Source: Phycisphaerae bacterium (GTDB lineage: Bacteria > Planctomycetota > Phycisphaerae > Phycisphaerales > SM1A02). From it: 24,770 nt of DNA. The DNA is taken from NCBI GenBank assembly GCA_002683195.1, contig NYSW01000107.1, positions 1 to 24,770 of the forward strand, read 5' to 3'. The stretch's first letter is position 1, and each line of letters opens with the position of its first letter. Made by a program: the position numbers and the translations under genes. Under the pieces are notes generated by a model that had not been told where the DNA came from, did not search any database, and saw only the letters and a list, made by a program, of their open reading frames with translations. Shown here in pieces: positions 16,383 through 23,750 of the stretch.

Positions 16383-17525
16383 TCAGGAGAACGTGTCCTT
16401 CAGGCGGGACCAGAAGCCGGGGGAGCTGTGGTCCACTTCGAGTTCCTCGGTCTCGGCGAATCTGGTCAGCAGTTCACGCTGGGTTTCGTCGAGTTTCCTT
16501 GGAACCACCAGTTGGAGAATCGCGACCAGATCGCCGCGATGATCGGTGTTTCGAAGATTGGGGCAGCCGTGGCCGGGAATTCGCATGATTTCGCCGTGCT
16601 GGGTTCCCGCCTTGATCTGCAATTCCTTGATGCCACCTTCGAGCAGGTTGACGTTGATCGTCGCACCCATGGCGGCTTGAGCGAAGGCCATGGGAACCAC
16701 GGTCACCAGATCGTCACCTTCGCGTTGGAACCGTTCGTGTTCTTCGGTGGCGATGACCACGTGAAGATCTCCTCGCGGGCCGGTCCCCTCGGGCTGATCT
16801 TCAGGTCGCGGTGGTTCGCCTTCACCTTGGACTCGGATCACCTGGCCGTGTCGGATTCCCGCAGGAATCCTGACTTCCAGCGTCCGCCGAACCGAGACCC
16901 GGCCGCTTCCGCGGCAGTCGTGGCAATGTTCGGTCACCACTTCGCCCCGACCTCGGCAGTTCGGGCATGCGACGACCATCCGGAACATGCCGCCAAGACC
17001 GGCCTGTTGCACCTGGCCGGCACCCTCGCAGGTCGGGCACTTCACCGGTCGAGTACCGGGCTTCGCGCCACTTCCTTCACAGGGATCGCAGACGTCCAAT
17101 CTTCGGAACTCGACTTCGCGGGTGGTGCCTTCGAGCGTTTCTTCGAGGGTGATTTCGACCGTCGTTTCCAAGTCGAAACCACGGGCGGGACCACGGCGGC
17201 CGCGACCTCCGCCCCCTCCGGCGCCGCCGAAGATGTCGTTGAACATCGAAAAGATGTCTTCGACGTTCATTCGATTGAAGTCGTGGCCGGGCGTGCTCCG
17301 CAGACCTTCGTGACCGAACTGGTCGTACCGGGCCCGGCGGTCGGAATCCGAAAGGACCTCATAGGCCTCTGCGCATTCCTTGAACGAAAGTTCGGCTTCA
17401 TCATCACCCGGATTGCGATCCGGGTGGTACTTCATGGCGAGTCGACGATAGGACCGCTTGATCTCATCGCCGGACGCGGAGCGCTCGACCGACAAGACCT
17501 CGTAGTAGCAGCGGGTGGTGGTCAT
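16383..17525 (-). CDS. dnaJ: DnaJ co-chaperone (Hsp40, type I)
   Basis: DnaJ delivers substrates to DnaK and stimulates its ATPase. The 380-residue protein has a J domain with HPD at residues 34-36, a short Gly/Arg-rich linker ([13 protein letters not shown]) and four zinc-binding CxxCxGxG repeats ([32 protein letters not shown]). Two client-binding C-terminal domains follow, so it is a full type I DnaJ. ATG 17525 gives the usual short lead into (D)YYEVL and is chosen over ATG 17543, which adds six residues. The near-invariant Asp before YYE is Cys here (RCYYEVLSV). It is separated from groEL2 by about 100 bases that contain a strong hairpin. Confidence 0.93.
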   Translation of the reverse strand: MTTTRCYYEVLSVERSASGDEIKRSYRRLAMKYHPDRNPGDDEAELSFKECAEAYEVLSDSDRRARYDQFGHEGLRSTPGHDFNRMNVEDIFSMFNDIFGGAGGGGGRGRRGPARGFDLETTVEITLEETLEGTTREVEFRRLDVCDPCEGSGAKPGTRPVKCPTCEGAGQVQQAGLGGMFRMVVACPNCRGRGEVVTEHCHDCRGSGRVSVRRTLEVRIPAGIRHGQVIRVQGEGEPPRPEDQPEGTGPRGDLHVVIATEEHERFQREGDDLVTVVPMAFAQAAMGATINVNLLEGGIKELQIKAGTQHGEIMRIPGHGCPNLRNTDHRGDLVAILQLVVPRKLDETQRELLTRFAETEELEVDHSSPGFWSRLKDTFS

Positions 17526-17578
17526 CCGGACATCCCGGGCCATCTGGCCAGCATGGGTTCAGTACCCCGGCGAGGACG

Positions 17579-17609
17579 GGGGGTCGTGACCACGGGGATC
17601 ACGACCCCC
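17579..17609. repeat. Strong intercistronic hairpin between groEL2 and dnaJ
   Basis: A perfect 11-bp inverted repeat (GGGGGTCGTGA at 17579-17589 with its complement at 17599-17609) surrounds a 9-base loop. No T-run follows in either direction, so it is not a normal intrinsic terminator. In the mRNA it would form a very stable structure in the gap between groEL2 and dnaJ. It could act as a processing, stabilising or partial-termination element. Confidence 0.6.
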
Positions 17610-17639
17610 TCGGATTCGCGGGGTGTCGCCGTCAGGGGT

Positions 17640-17653
17640 CGATCAGCTGATCG
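17640..17653. repeat. 14-bp perfect palindrome at the groEL2 stop codon
   Basis: CGATCAGCTGATCG reads identically on both strands and includes the groEL2 stop. It lies 30 bases from the neighbouring hairpin. The purpose is unknown; chance coding sequence is possible. Confidence 0.4.
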
Positions 17654-19256
17654 CGCCCTGAGCGGGCTTTTCGTCGTCCTTCAACTCCGTCAGGACGACA
17701 TCGGTGGTGAGCATCAGGCCGGAGACGCTGGCTGCGTTGGACAACGCAGTGGTCGCCACGAGGGCTGGATCGATGATGCCGGCCTTGACCAGATCGACAT
17801 ACTGGCCGGTGGTCGCATCGAATCCCTTGGCACCCTTGGCTTCTCGAACCTTGGAGACCACGAGATCTCCGTCGACGCCGGCGTTGGCGGCGATCTTCGA
17901 AGAGGGGGCCTCGAGGGCTTCGGCCACGATGTCGTAGCCGAACTTCTCGTCGCCCTTGCCCTTGCGGCGGGCTTCCTGGACGGCATCGATCGCTCGAAGG
18001 AAGGCGACACCACCACCGGGGACGTAGCCCTCCTTGGCGGCGGCGCGGGTCGCGGAAAGGGCGTCGTCGACGCGGTCCTTCCGCTCCTTCATCTCAAGCT
18101 CGGTGCTGCCTCCGACGGAGAGGATGGCCACCCCGCCGGTCAACTTGGCGAGACGCTCCTGGAGCTTCTCGCGGTCGTAGTCGCTGGTCGAACGTTCGTA
18201 CTGGGCCCGGATCTGGGAGACGCGGGACTGGATGTCCTTCTTCTTCCCGGCACCTTCGATGACCGTGGTGTCATCCTTGGTGACGATGACCTTCCGAGCG
18301 GTTCCCAGTTCGGTGAGCTCGACGTCTTCGAGGCTCCGCCCGATGTCCTCACTGAGGAAGGATCCACCGGTGAGGGCTGCGATGTCGCCGAGCATGGCCT
18401 TGCGACGGTCACCGAAGCCCGGTGCCTTGACGGCACAGACTTCGAGCACGCCACGGAGTCGGTTGACCACGAGTGCCGCGAGGGCTTCGTTGTCGACGTC
18501 TTCGGCGATGATCAGAAGGGACTTGCCCGATCCTGCAACCTTGTTGAGGAGGGGGAGCAGGTCGGCGAGGTTCGAGATCTTCTTCTCATGAATGAGAATC
18601 AGGGGCTTCTCGAGCACCGTTTCGGCCTTCGTGGGGTCGGTCATGAAGTAGGGGCTGAGGTAGCCCTTGTCGAAGTTCATGCCTTCCACGTAATCGAGGG
18701 TGGTCTCGGCGGCCTTGCCCTCCTCGACCTCGACCACGCCTTCGGCGCCGACCTTGTCGATCGCTTCCGCGACGAGATTGCCGATGGACGAATCGTGGTT
18801 CGCACTGACGGTGGCGACCTTCTGGAGATCGGTCTTGCCGCGACACTTCGAGGCCATGCCGTTGATGGCGTCGCAGGCGACGGAGGCGGCGGCGTTGATG
18901 CCCCGCTGGACCGCGACGGCATTGGCACCGCTCGCGACCGTCTTGAGTCCGCGATCGAAGATGGCGGCCGCCAGCACGGTGGCGGCGGTGGTGCCGTCAC
19001 CCGCGACGTCCGCGGTCTTCTTCGCGACCTGCTGGACCATTTTGGCGCCCATGTTCTCGAAGGGGGCCGGGAGATCGACCTCCTTCGCGACACTGACGCC
19101 GTCCTTGGTGACCGAGGGGCCGCCGTACGACTTCTCGATCACCACGTTGTGGCCGGCCGGTCCCATGGTCACGGCCACCGCGGCGGCGAGCTTCTCGACT
19201 CCGGCCTTGAACTCGGCTCGGGCCTCGGCGTCGAATTTCATCTGCTTGCTGGTCAT
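17643..19256 (-). CDS. groEL2: GroEL-type chaperonin paralog lacking the GGM tail
   Basis: The product is a full-length 60-kDa chaperonin subunit of 537 residues. ATP-site residues are kept: D52 in [10 protein letters not shown]87 in AGDGTT and the later Asp in [11 protein letters not shown]. Some positions differ from the other copy: [10 protein letters not shown] at residues 30-39 (Ala34, His36) and GDGTTAAT (Ala91). The C-terminus ends [15 protein letters not shown], without the Gly-Gly-Met tail that lines the cavity in canonical GroEL. It lies directly after groES in the same direction. Multiple GroELs with one tail-less form occur in several bacterial groups; the tail-less form here may be specialised for certain clients, which is an inference. 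Confidence 0.95.
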   Translation of the reverse strand: MTSKQMKFDAEARAEFKAGVEKLAAAVAVTMGPAGHNVVIEKSYGGPSVTKDGVSVAKEVDLPAPFENMGAKMVQQVAKKTADVAGDGTTAATVLAAAIFDRGLKTVASGANAVAVQRGINAAASVACDAINGMASKCRGKTDLQKVATVSANHDSSIGNLVAEAIDKVGAEGVVEVEEGKAAETTLDYVEGMNFDKGYLSPYFMTDPTKAETVLEKPLILIHEKKISNLADLLPLLNKVAGSGKSLLIIAEDVDNEALAALVVNRLRGVLEVCAVKAPGFGDRRKAMLGDIAALTGGSFLSEDIGRSLEDVELTELGTARKVIVTKDDTTVIEGAGKKKDIQSRVSQIRAQYERSTSDYDREKLQERLAKLTGGVAILSVGGSTELEMKERKDRVDDALSATRAAAKEGYVPGGGVAFLRAIDAVQEARRKGKGDEKFGYDIVAEALEAPSSKIAANAGVDGDLVVSKVREAKGAKGFDATTGQYVDLVKAGIIDPALVATTALSNAASVSGLMLTTDVVLTELKDDEKPAQGAIS

Positions 19257-19311
19257 CCGGGGGTGTTCCCTTGGATTCGTACTTGAAGATTGGAATCGGG
19301 ATCGAGGCTGA

Positions 19312-19602
19312 TCAGCCTTCGATAACGCCGAGCAGTTCGCTTTCGCGAACGATGAGGTGGGTCACGTTCTTGATTTCGACCTCGGTACCGGAGTACTTGC
19401 CGTAGACGACGACGTCGCCCTTCTTGACACCGGGCTTCACTCGTTCGCCGTTGTCGAGGAGCTTGCCGGGACCGGTCGTGACGACCTTGCCCTGCATTGG
19501 CTTCTCCTTGGCGCTCTCGGGAAGGAAGATGCCGGATGCGGTCTTGGTCTCGGGCTCGAGCGGCTTGACGAGGATTCGATCCTCGAGGGGTCGGACGGAC
19601 AT
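19312..19602 (-). CDS. groES: GroES co-chaperonin
   Basis: This 10-kDa lid of the GroEL chamber has 96 residues: [16 protein letters not shown] at the N-terminus, a mobile loop region around [18 protein letters not shown], then [32 protein letters not shown] and a C-terminal [10 protein letters not shown]. Length and motif order are those of standard GroES. It lies between the two groEL genes, so the single lid may serve both rings. AGGAG (19615-19611) is 8 bases before ATG 19602. Confidence 0.96.
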   Translation of the reverse strand: MSVRPLEDRILVKPLEPETKTASGIFLPESAKEKPMQGKVVTTGPGKLLDNGERVKPGVKKGDVVVYGKYSGTEVEIKNVTHLIVRESELLGVIEG

Positions 19603-19610
19603 GGTTCGGT

Positions 19611-19637
19611 CTCCTGTTCAGCCGGCGTGGTCGCCGG
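19611..19637 (-). promoter_or_regulatory. groES Shine-Dalgarno sequence next to a small hairpin
   Basis: AGGAG on the - strand (19615-19611) is spaced 8 bases from the groES ATG. Just upstream a 6-bp stem (19622-19627 with 19632-19637) with a four-base loop would form in the mRNA. Its closeness to the ribosome-binding site makes structure-dependent control possible, but the Shine-Dalgarno bases themselves are not in the stem. Confidence 0.4.
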
Positions 19638-19678
19638 TGATGATCTTTTTGAATCGGTTCGGTTCGAATCTTGCGAGA

Positions 19679-19698
19679 CCTCCCGGGCGACCGGGAGG
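19679..19698. repeat. Hairpin directly after the groEL1 stop codon
   Basis: A perfect 8-bp stem (CCTCCCGG at 19679-19686 with its complement at 19691-19698) with a 4-base loop starts 9 bases after the groEL1 stop. There is no T-run, so read-through to groES is expected. It may protect the upstream groEL1 mRNA end or modulate the ratio of the two products. Confidence 0.5.
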
Positions 19699-19706
19699 AC
19701 GGGGGA

Positions 19707-21437
19707 TCAGAATCCCATGCCGGGCATACCGCCCATGCCACCCATCCCGCCCATTCCAGGCATGCCACCCATGCCACCCATACCACCCATGCCGCCCATG
19801 CCACCCATCGGATCGCCGTGGTCGTGACCATGGTCATCGCCGCCGGCGTCTTCGACCGGGGCATCGACGATGGCACAGTCTGTGGTCAGGAGGAGGGCGG
19901 CGACGCTGGCTGCGTTCTGGAGGGCTGAGCGTTCGACCTTGGCGGGAGTGATCACGCCCTGATCGATCAGGTTGCCGAATTCACAGGTCAGGGCGTTGAA
20001 GCCCTCTTCGCCCTTCATCTCGCCGACCTTGGCGACGATGACGGAACCCTTTTCGCCGGCGTTGTCGGCAATCGTGCGAAGCGGGACCTGCAGGGCTTCG
20101 ACCAGGAGGTCGACGCCGAACTTCTCTTCACCCTTGACGCTCTTGCGAGCCTTCCCGAGGGCGGGAAGTGCGCGAATGAAGGAGCATCCGCCTCCGGGAA
20201 CGACGCCTTCGGCGATCGCGGCCCGGGTCGCGTGAAGGGCGTCCTCGACGCGAGCCTTCTTTTCCTTGAGCTCTGCTTCGCTGCCGGCGCCGACGTTGAT
20301 CTGGGCAACGCCACCAGCAAGCTTGGCAAGTCGTTCCTGCAGCTTTTCGCGGTCGTAATCGCTGTCGGTGCGATCGATCTCGGCTCGGATCTGGTCGCAG
20401 CGGCCTTCGATGTCCGCCGTGGCTCCCGCGCCTTCGATCAGCACGGTGTTGTCGGCCGTGATCTCGATCTTCTTCGCCCGGCCCAGGTGGGTCAGGTCGA
20501 CGTTGTCGAGTTCGACGCCGAGATCCTTCATGATCGCGGTTCCGCCGGTGAGGACCGCGAGATCCTCGAGCATGGCCTTGCGACGATCACCGTAGCCGGG
20601 TGCCTTCACGGCACAGACCTGGAGCACGCCGCGGAGCTTGTTGATGACGAGGGTCGAAAGAGCCTCACCGGTCACGTCCTCGGCGATGACGAGAAGGGGC
20701 TTCTTGGCCGCCATCGCCTTCTCCAGGAACGGAACCAGCTTCGCGATGCCGTCGATCTTGTCCTCGTGGATGAGGATCAGCGGCTTCTCGAGCACGACCT
20801 TCATCGCATCGGCATCGGTGACGAAGTTCGGGCTCAGGTAGCCGCGATCGAACTGCATCCCCTCGACGACCTCGACTTCGGTCTCTCGTCCCTTGCCTTC
20901 TTCGACGGTGATGACGCCATCGTCACCGACTCGCTTGAAGGCTTCGGCCATGATCTTGCCGACTTCGGGGTCGTTGTTGCCGGAGATGGTCGCCACGGAA
21001 GAGATTCCTCCCTTGACGTCCGCGACGGGTCGAGCGCTCGACTTGATCTCAGCGACCACCGCTTCGACACCCTTCCGCATGCCGCGGACGAGTGCGTTGG
21101 CGTCGGCTCCTGCCGTGACCTGCTTGAGGCCCGCCTTGAAGATGGCTTCCGCCAGCACCGTCGCGGTGGTGGTGCCGTCTCCGGCATCGTCGCTGGTCTT
21201 GCTGGCGGCTTCCCGGACGAGCCGAGCACCGATGTTTTCGACCTTGTCCTTGAGCTCGATCTCCTCGGCGACGCTGACGCCGTCCTTGGTGACGGTCGGG
21301 CCGCCCCAGCTCTTGTCGATGACGGCGCTGCGACCACGGGGGCCGAGGGTGCTCTTGACCGCGCCTGCAAGTTTTTCCACGCCCGCGAGGAGCGCCTTGC
21401 GGGCGTCGGTATCGAAGGAAAGTTCCTTCACTGCCAT
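19707..21437 (-). CDS. groEL: GroEL chaperonin with extended His/Asp plus GGM tail
   Basis: This 60-kDa chaperonin has 576 residues. It shows TLGPRGRSAVIDKSWGGP, D52 in [10 protein letters not shown]87 in AGDGTTTATVL, and RVEDALHATRAA with the catalytic Asp. The C-terminus is longer than usual. An acidic His-rich segment (DDHGHDHGDP) is followed by about 32 residues of repeated GGM and GGMPGM units. The start at ATG 21437 (MAVKELSFDTDARK) is fixed by homology and by AGGAG at 21453-21449; the open frame reaching 21530 has a non-homologous extension. It is the first gene of the chaperone cluster. No CIRCE element (TTAGCACTC-N9-GAGTGCTAA) was found upstream, so HrcA-type control is not supported. 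Confidence 0.96.
   Translation of the reverse strand: MAVKELSFDTDARKALLAGVEKLAGAVKSTLGPRGRSAVIDKSWGGPTVTKDGVSVAEEIELKDKVENIGARLVREAASKTSDDAGDGTTTATVLAEAIFKAGLKQVTAGADANALVRGMRKGVEAVVAEIKSSARPVADVKGGISSVATISGNNDPEVGKIMAEAFKRVGDDGVITVEEGKGRETEVEVVEGMQFDRGYLSPNFVTDADAMKVVLEKPLILIHEDKIDGIAKLVPFLEKAMAAKKPLLVIAEDVTGEALSTLVINKLRGVLQVCAVKAPGYGDRRKAMLEDLAVLTGGTAIMKDLGVELDNVDLTHLGRAKKIEITADNTVLIEGAGATADIEGRCDQIRAEIDRTDSDYDREKLQERLAKLAGGVAQINVGAGSEAELKEKKARVEDALHATRAAIAEGVVPGGGCSFIRALPALGKARKSVKGEEKFGVDLLVEALQVPLRTIADNAGEKGSVIVAKVGEMKGEEGFNALTCEFGNLIDQGVITPAKVERSALQNAASVAALLLTTDCAIVDAPVEDAGGDDHGHDHGDPMGGMGGMGGMGGMGGMPGMGGMGGMGGMPGMGF
19713..19808 (-). repeat. 9-bp-period coding repeat for the GroEL GGM tail
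   Basis: The region encodes tandem Gly-Gly-Met units with two interspersed Pro-Gly-Met units. The DNA period is 9 bases, with silent variation between copies. It is a likely hotspot for repeat-number change by slippage. Confidence 0.8.
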
Positions 21438-21448
21438 GGCGTCTGCTT

Positions 21449-21453
21449 CTCCT
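21449..21453 (-). promoter_or_regulatory. Shine-Dalgarno sequence that decides the groEL start
   Basis: AGGAG on the - strand (21453-21449) lies 11 bases before ATG 21437. It agrees with the homologous start MAVKELSF and argues against the upstream in-frame start at 21530. Confidence 0.7.
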
Positions 21454-21528
21454 GGTTCGTCGCGGACCGTTGGGCGAGGGGTGCCGGAACTTGGTGCCGC
21501 GAGGGTCGAGTGAGTCTGTCTGGTGAGC

Positions 21529-21593
21529 AAAAACCGGAAGTCCGATGCTCGCTGAACCTCTTACAACCCCCGCGCCAAAACGGACTTTCCGGT
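21529..21593 (-). terminator. Terminator- or attenuator-like inverted repeat upstream of groEL
   Basis: On the - strand ACCGGAAAGTCCG (21593-21581) pairs with CGGACTTCCGGT (21544-21533), a 12-bp stem with one bulged base. It encloses a 36-base loop and is followed by TTTT (through 21529). It may end transcription from the zinc-ribbon membrane gene, whose stop is at 21698. If a promoter lies further upstream it could instead act as an attenuator in the groEL leader. Confidence 0.5.
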
Positions 21594-21697
21594 CATCTCT
21601 GAGCGAGAGGGTGGCGAGGAGGGCGATTTCGATGAGATTAGGGGGGTCGGAGCCCAATCCGTCGCTCTGGGACGGAGCCTGAATCCGCCTTCGTTGG

Positions 21698-22666
21698 TCA
21701 GGGCGTGTCGCCGGGAGGGCGGGCGTCTGCCATGCTGGCAGGCGAGTCCGGCCCGACCAGCTGATCGATGCTCGATTCGCGCCGCCGCAGCGGGCTGGTG
21801 GCCCAAATGGCATTCGCCATGAGGTACAGCCCCCCGAGCGAGATCAGGGCCCCGAGGACCAGGCGTACGGTCGCCAGATTCTCTTCGAGGCCGCCGGTCG
21901 AAATGGGATCGAGATTCCTGATCAGGAGAAACCACGCGAAGCCCAGAGCCATGTTGATGCCCAGTCCGGCGATCATCGGTTTCGTGGTCTGAAGGCCTTT
22001 CCCGGCTCGAATGTACTGTTCACTTCGCTGCCCGATCGTCTTGAGCAGCCGTCGGAGCCCGGTGGTCGAAAGGACGGCGGTGGAGGTGACCAGCAGATCC
22101 ACGAGGGCGAATTGAAGCATCAGATCGGTCCGAGTGTTCACACCCGGGGTGATGGAGAGGAATCGACTGCTCAGCCACACCAGTAGTCCGGATCCGATGA
22201 CCATCCCCAGCCAGCGAAGTTTCTCGGGTCGATCGAGGAGATTTTCGGCATCCGATCGAAGGAGGCTCAGGACTCCGGCGATCGCCGCCAGCCCCCCGAG
22301 GATCATCACGACGAGGATGAAAAACATTCCCGTGGCCAGAGGGCCCAGGCCTTGGGTGGCCTCCGCGACGCCCGCATCGGGGGCGCGTGCGATCACCGTG
22401 GTGAGGGGAAGGATCAGATTTCCGAGAACGCTGAAAGCGGTGGCGGTCGCGAGCAGGAGAATCGCCGCCGCCACCAGTTTCGGTCGGGCGAAGGCACGAC
22501 CACGGAGAGATTCCAGATCGATGGAGGATCGGAGGGTCTCTTCGATGGGGAGGCCGCATTCGGGACAAAGTCCGTCGATGCCAAGGCCTCGGAGCAGGTG
22601 CCGGCACCGCCGGCACGGCAGTTCTGCCGTGACGACCAGCGGGGTTTTCGTTCCACCCGAACTCAT
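21698..22666 (-). CDS. Zinc-ribbon-containing multi-pass membrane protein
   Basis: The product has 322 residues. The N-terminus carries a zinc ribbon (CRRCRHLLRGL followed by LCPECGLPI, four cysteines as CxxC pairs). At least five hydrophobic segments follow, beginning with LVAAAILLLATATAFSVLG and FFILVVMILGGLAAIAGVL, so it should be an inner-membrane protein with a cytoplasmic metal-binding head. Such CxxC-headed membrane proteins are frequent in planctomycetes, but their function is not established. GGAG six bases before ATG 22666 supports the start. It is divergent from the MoxR gene, and TAGCGT at 22718-22713 on this strand could be its -10 element. Confidence 0.75.
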   Translation of the reverse strand: MSSGGTKTPLVVTAELPCRRCRHLLRGLGIDGLCPECGLPIEETLRSSIDLESLRGRAFARPKLVAAAILLLATATAFSVLGNLILPLTTVIARAPDAGVAEATQGLGPLATGMFFILVVMILGGLAAIAGVLSLLRSDAENLLDRPEKLRWLGMVIGSGLLVWLSSRFLSITPGVNTRTDLMLQFALVDLLVTSTAVLSTTGLRRLLKTIGQRSEQYIRAGKGLQTTKPMIAGLGINMALGFAWFLLIRNLDPISTGGLEENLATVRLVLGALISLGGLYLMANAIWATSPLRRRESSIDQLVGPDSPASMADARPPGDTP

Positions 22667-22787
22667 GAAACGCTCCGAGGGTCCAGGCGATCCGAATTGG
22701 TGCCGTGGATGAACGCTAGTGGAATGCCGGTCGGAGGGTCCGACTCATCGGCCATTGGACCAAGGTGGCCATGGCCCGATGGCCTCG

Positions 22788-22793
22788 TATAAT
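22788..22793 (+). promoter_or_regulatory. Consensus TATAAT -10 element just before the MoxR start
   Basis: TATAAT at 22788-22793 is nine bases before ATG 22803, so the transcript should begin within a few bases of the start codon. This supports ATG 22803 over the in-frame GTG at 22719, which lies upstream of the promoter. No good -35 lies at the usual 16-18 bases. Confidence 0.55.
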
Positions 22794-22802
22794 CCGAGAT
22801 TC

Positions 22803-23732
22803 ATGGATTCAGCACTCCGATCACTTCGAGATGCCGTCGCATCGGTCTACATGGGAAATGGCAGAGCCGTCGATCGGCTTCTGGCCTGCATGCTCGCCCG
22901 AGGCCATGTTCTGGTCGAGGACGTTCCCGGAGTGGGCAAGACGGTTCTGGCCAACGCCCTCGCCCGATCGATCGATGCCGATTTCGCCCGTGTTCAGTGC
23001 ACTCCTGACCTGCTGCCCACGGATATCACCGGAGCGGCCGTGCTCGATCGAGCGAATGGCGGTTTCGAATTCCAGCGGGGACCGATCTTCGCGAACATCG
23101 TGCTGGCGGATGAGATCAACCGGACGACGCCTCGCACCCAATCCGCCTTGCTCGAAGCAATGAGCGAAGGTCAGGTATCGGCGGAAGGCGAGACCCACTC
23201 GCTTCCGGATCCATTCATGGTGGTCGCGACCCAGAATCCCTATGAATTCGAGGGCACGTACTTCCTTCCCGAAAACCAGCTCGATCGTTTCCTGATGCGG
23301 ATCGGGCTCGGGTATCCCTCGCCGGATGACGAGGCGCGGATTCTCGATGTTCAGCCGGCTCGGACCACGCTGCAGTCACTCGAGCCCGTGCTCTCGGTCG
23401 ATGACGTCCGTCGGCTTCAAGCCAGGACGGATGAAGTCCGACTCGACCGTAGTCTGGCGGACTACGTCATCGCGCTGGCCCAGGCGACCCGCGACAGCGA
23501 CGACCTGCTGGTGGGACTCAGCCCTCGAGGGTCGCTGGCTCTCGCCCAGGCGGCGCGAGCCACGGCGGTGCTTGCCGGCCGTGCCCACTGCATACCCGAG
23601 GACATCGTCGAGAACGTGCTTCCGGTCTGCGCTCACCGAGTGGTGACCCGGACCACGATGCACGAAGGCGACACGGTGACGGCGCGGCGGATCATGCAGC
23701 GGATTCTCGAGACCGTGGCCAGCCCGGTCTGA
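22803..23732 (+). CDS. MoxR-family AAA+ ATPase
   Basis: This is a chaperone-like ATPase of 309 residues, cytoplasmic. Walker A is EDVPGVGKT at residues 39-47, Walker B is IVLADE at 99-104. FEFQRGPIFANIVLADEINR, ATQNPYEFEGTYFLPENQLD and a C-terminal lid with LSPRGSLAL are typical of MoxR proteins, which help assemble or activate metal-containing or surface protein complexes. MoxR genes usually sit beside DUF58 and VWA-domain or transglutaminase genes; none of these is here. It is instead followed after 18 bases by queC, so its partner proteins must be encoded elsewhere or beyond this transcript. Confidence 0.92.
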   Translation: MDSALRSLRDAVASVYMGNGRAVDRLLACMLARGHVLVEDVPGVGKTVLANALARSIDADFARVQCTPDLLPTDITGAAVLDRANGGFEFQRGPIFANIVLADEINRTTPRTQSALLEAMSEGQVSAEGETHSLPDPFMVVATQNPYEFEGTYFLPENQLDRFLMRIGLGYPSPDDEARILDVQPARTTLQSLEPVLSVDDVRRLQARTDEVRLDRSLADYVIALAQATRDSDDLLVGLSPRGSLALAQAARATAVLAGRAHCIPEDIVENVLPVCAHRVVTRTTMHEGDTVTARRIMQRILETVASPV

Positions 23733-23750
23733 GCCTGGAAGGTGGTTCCC

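Noticed and set aside
16209..19286. A very long + strand open frame (about 1025 codons) across the chaperone genes
   Set aside because: It is antisense to grpE, dnaJ and groEL2, which are conserved and full length on the - strand. The translated sequence has no recognisable domain, and long antisense frames are common in GC-rich genes with biased third positions.
21438..21530. N-terminal 31-residue extension of groEL1
   Set aside because: It has no GroEL homology, and the homologous start MAVKELSF has its own Shine-Dalgarno sequence.
20232..21602. 456-codon + strand open frame
   Set aside because: It is antisense to groEL1 and extends only into its non-coding leader; no motif.
21438..21697. 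Possible CIRCE/HrcA operator upstream of groEL
   Set aside because: The TTAGCACTC-N9-GAGTGCTAA pattern is absent; the only inverted repeat is of different sequence and spacing.
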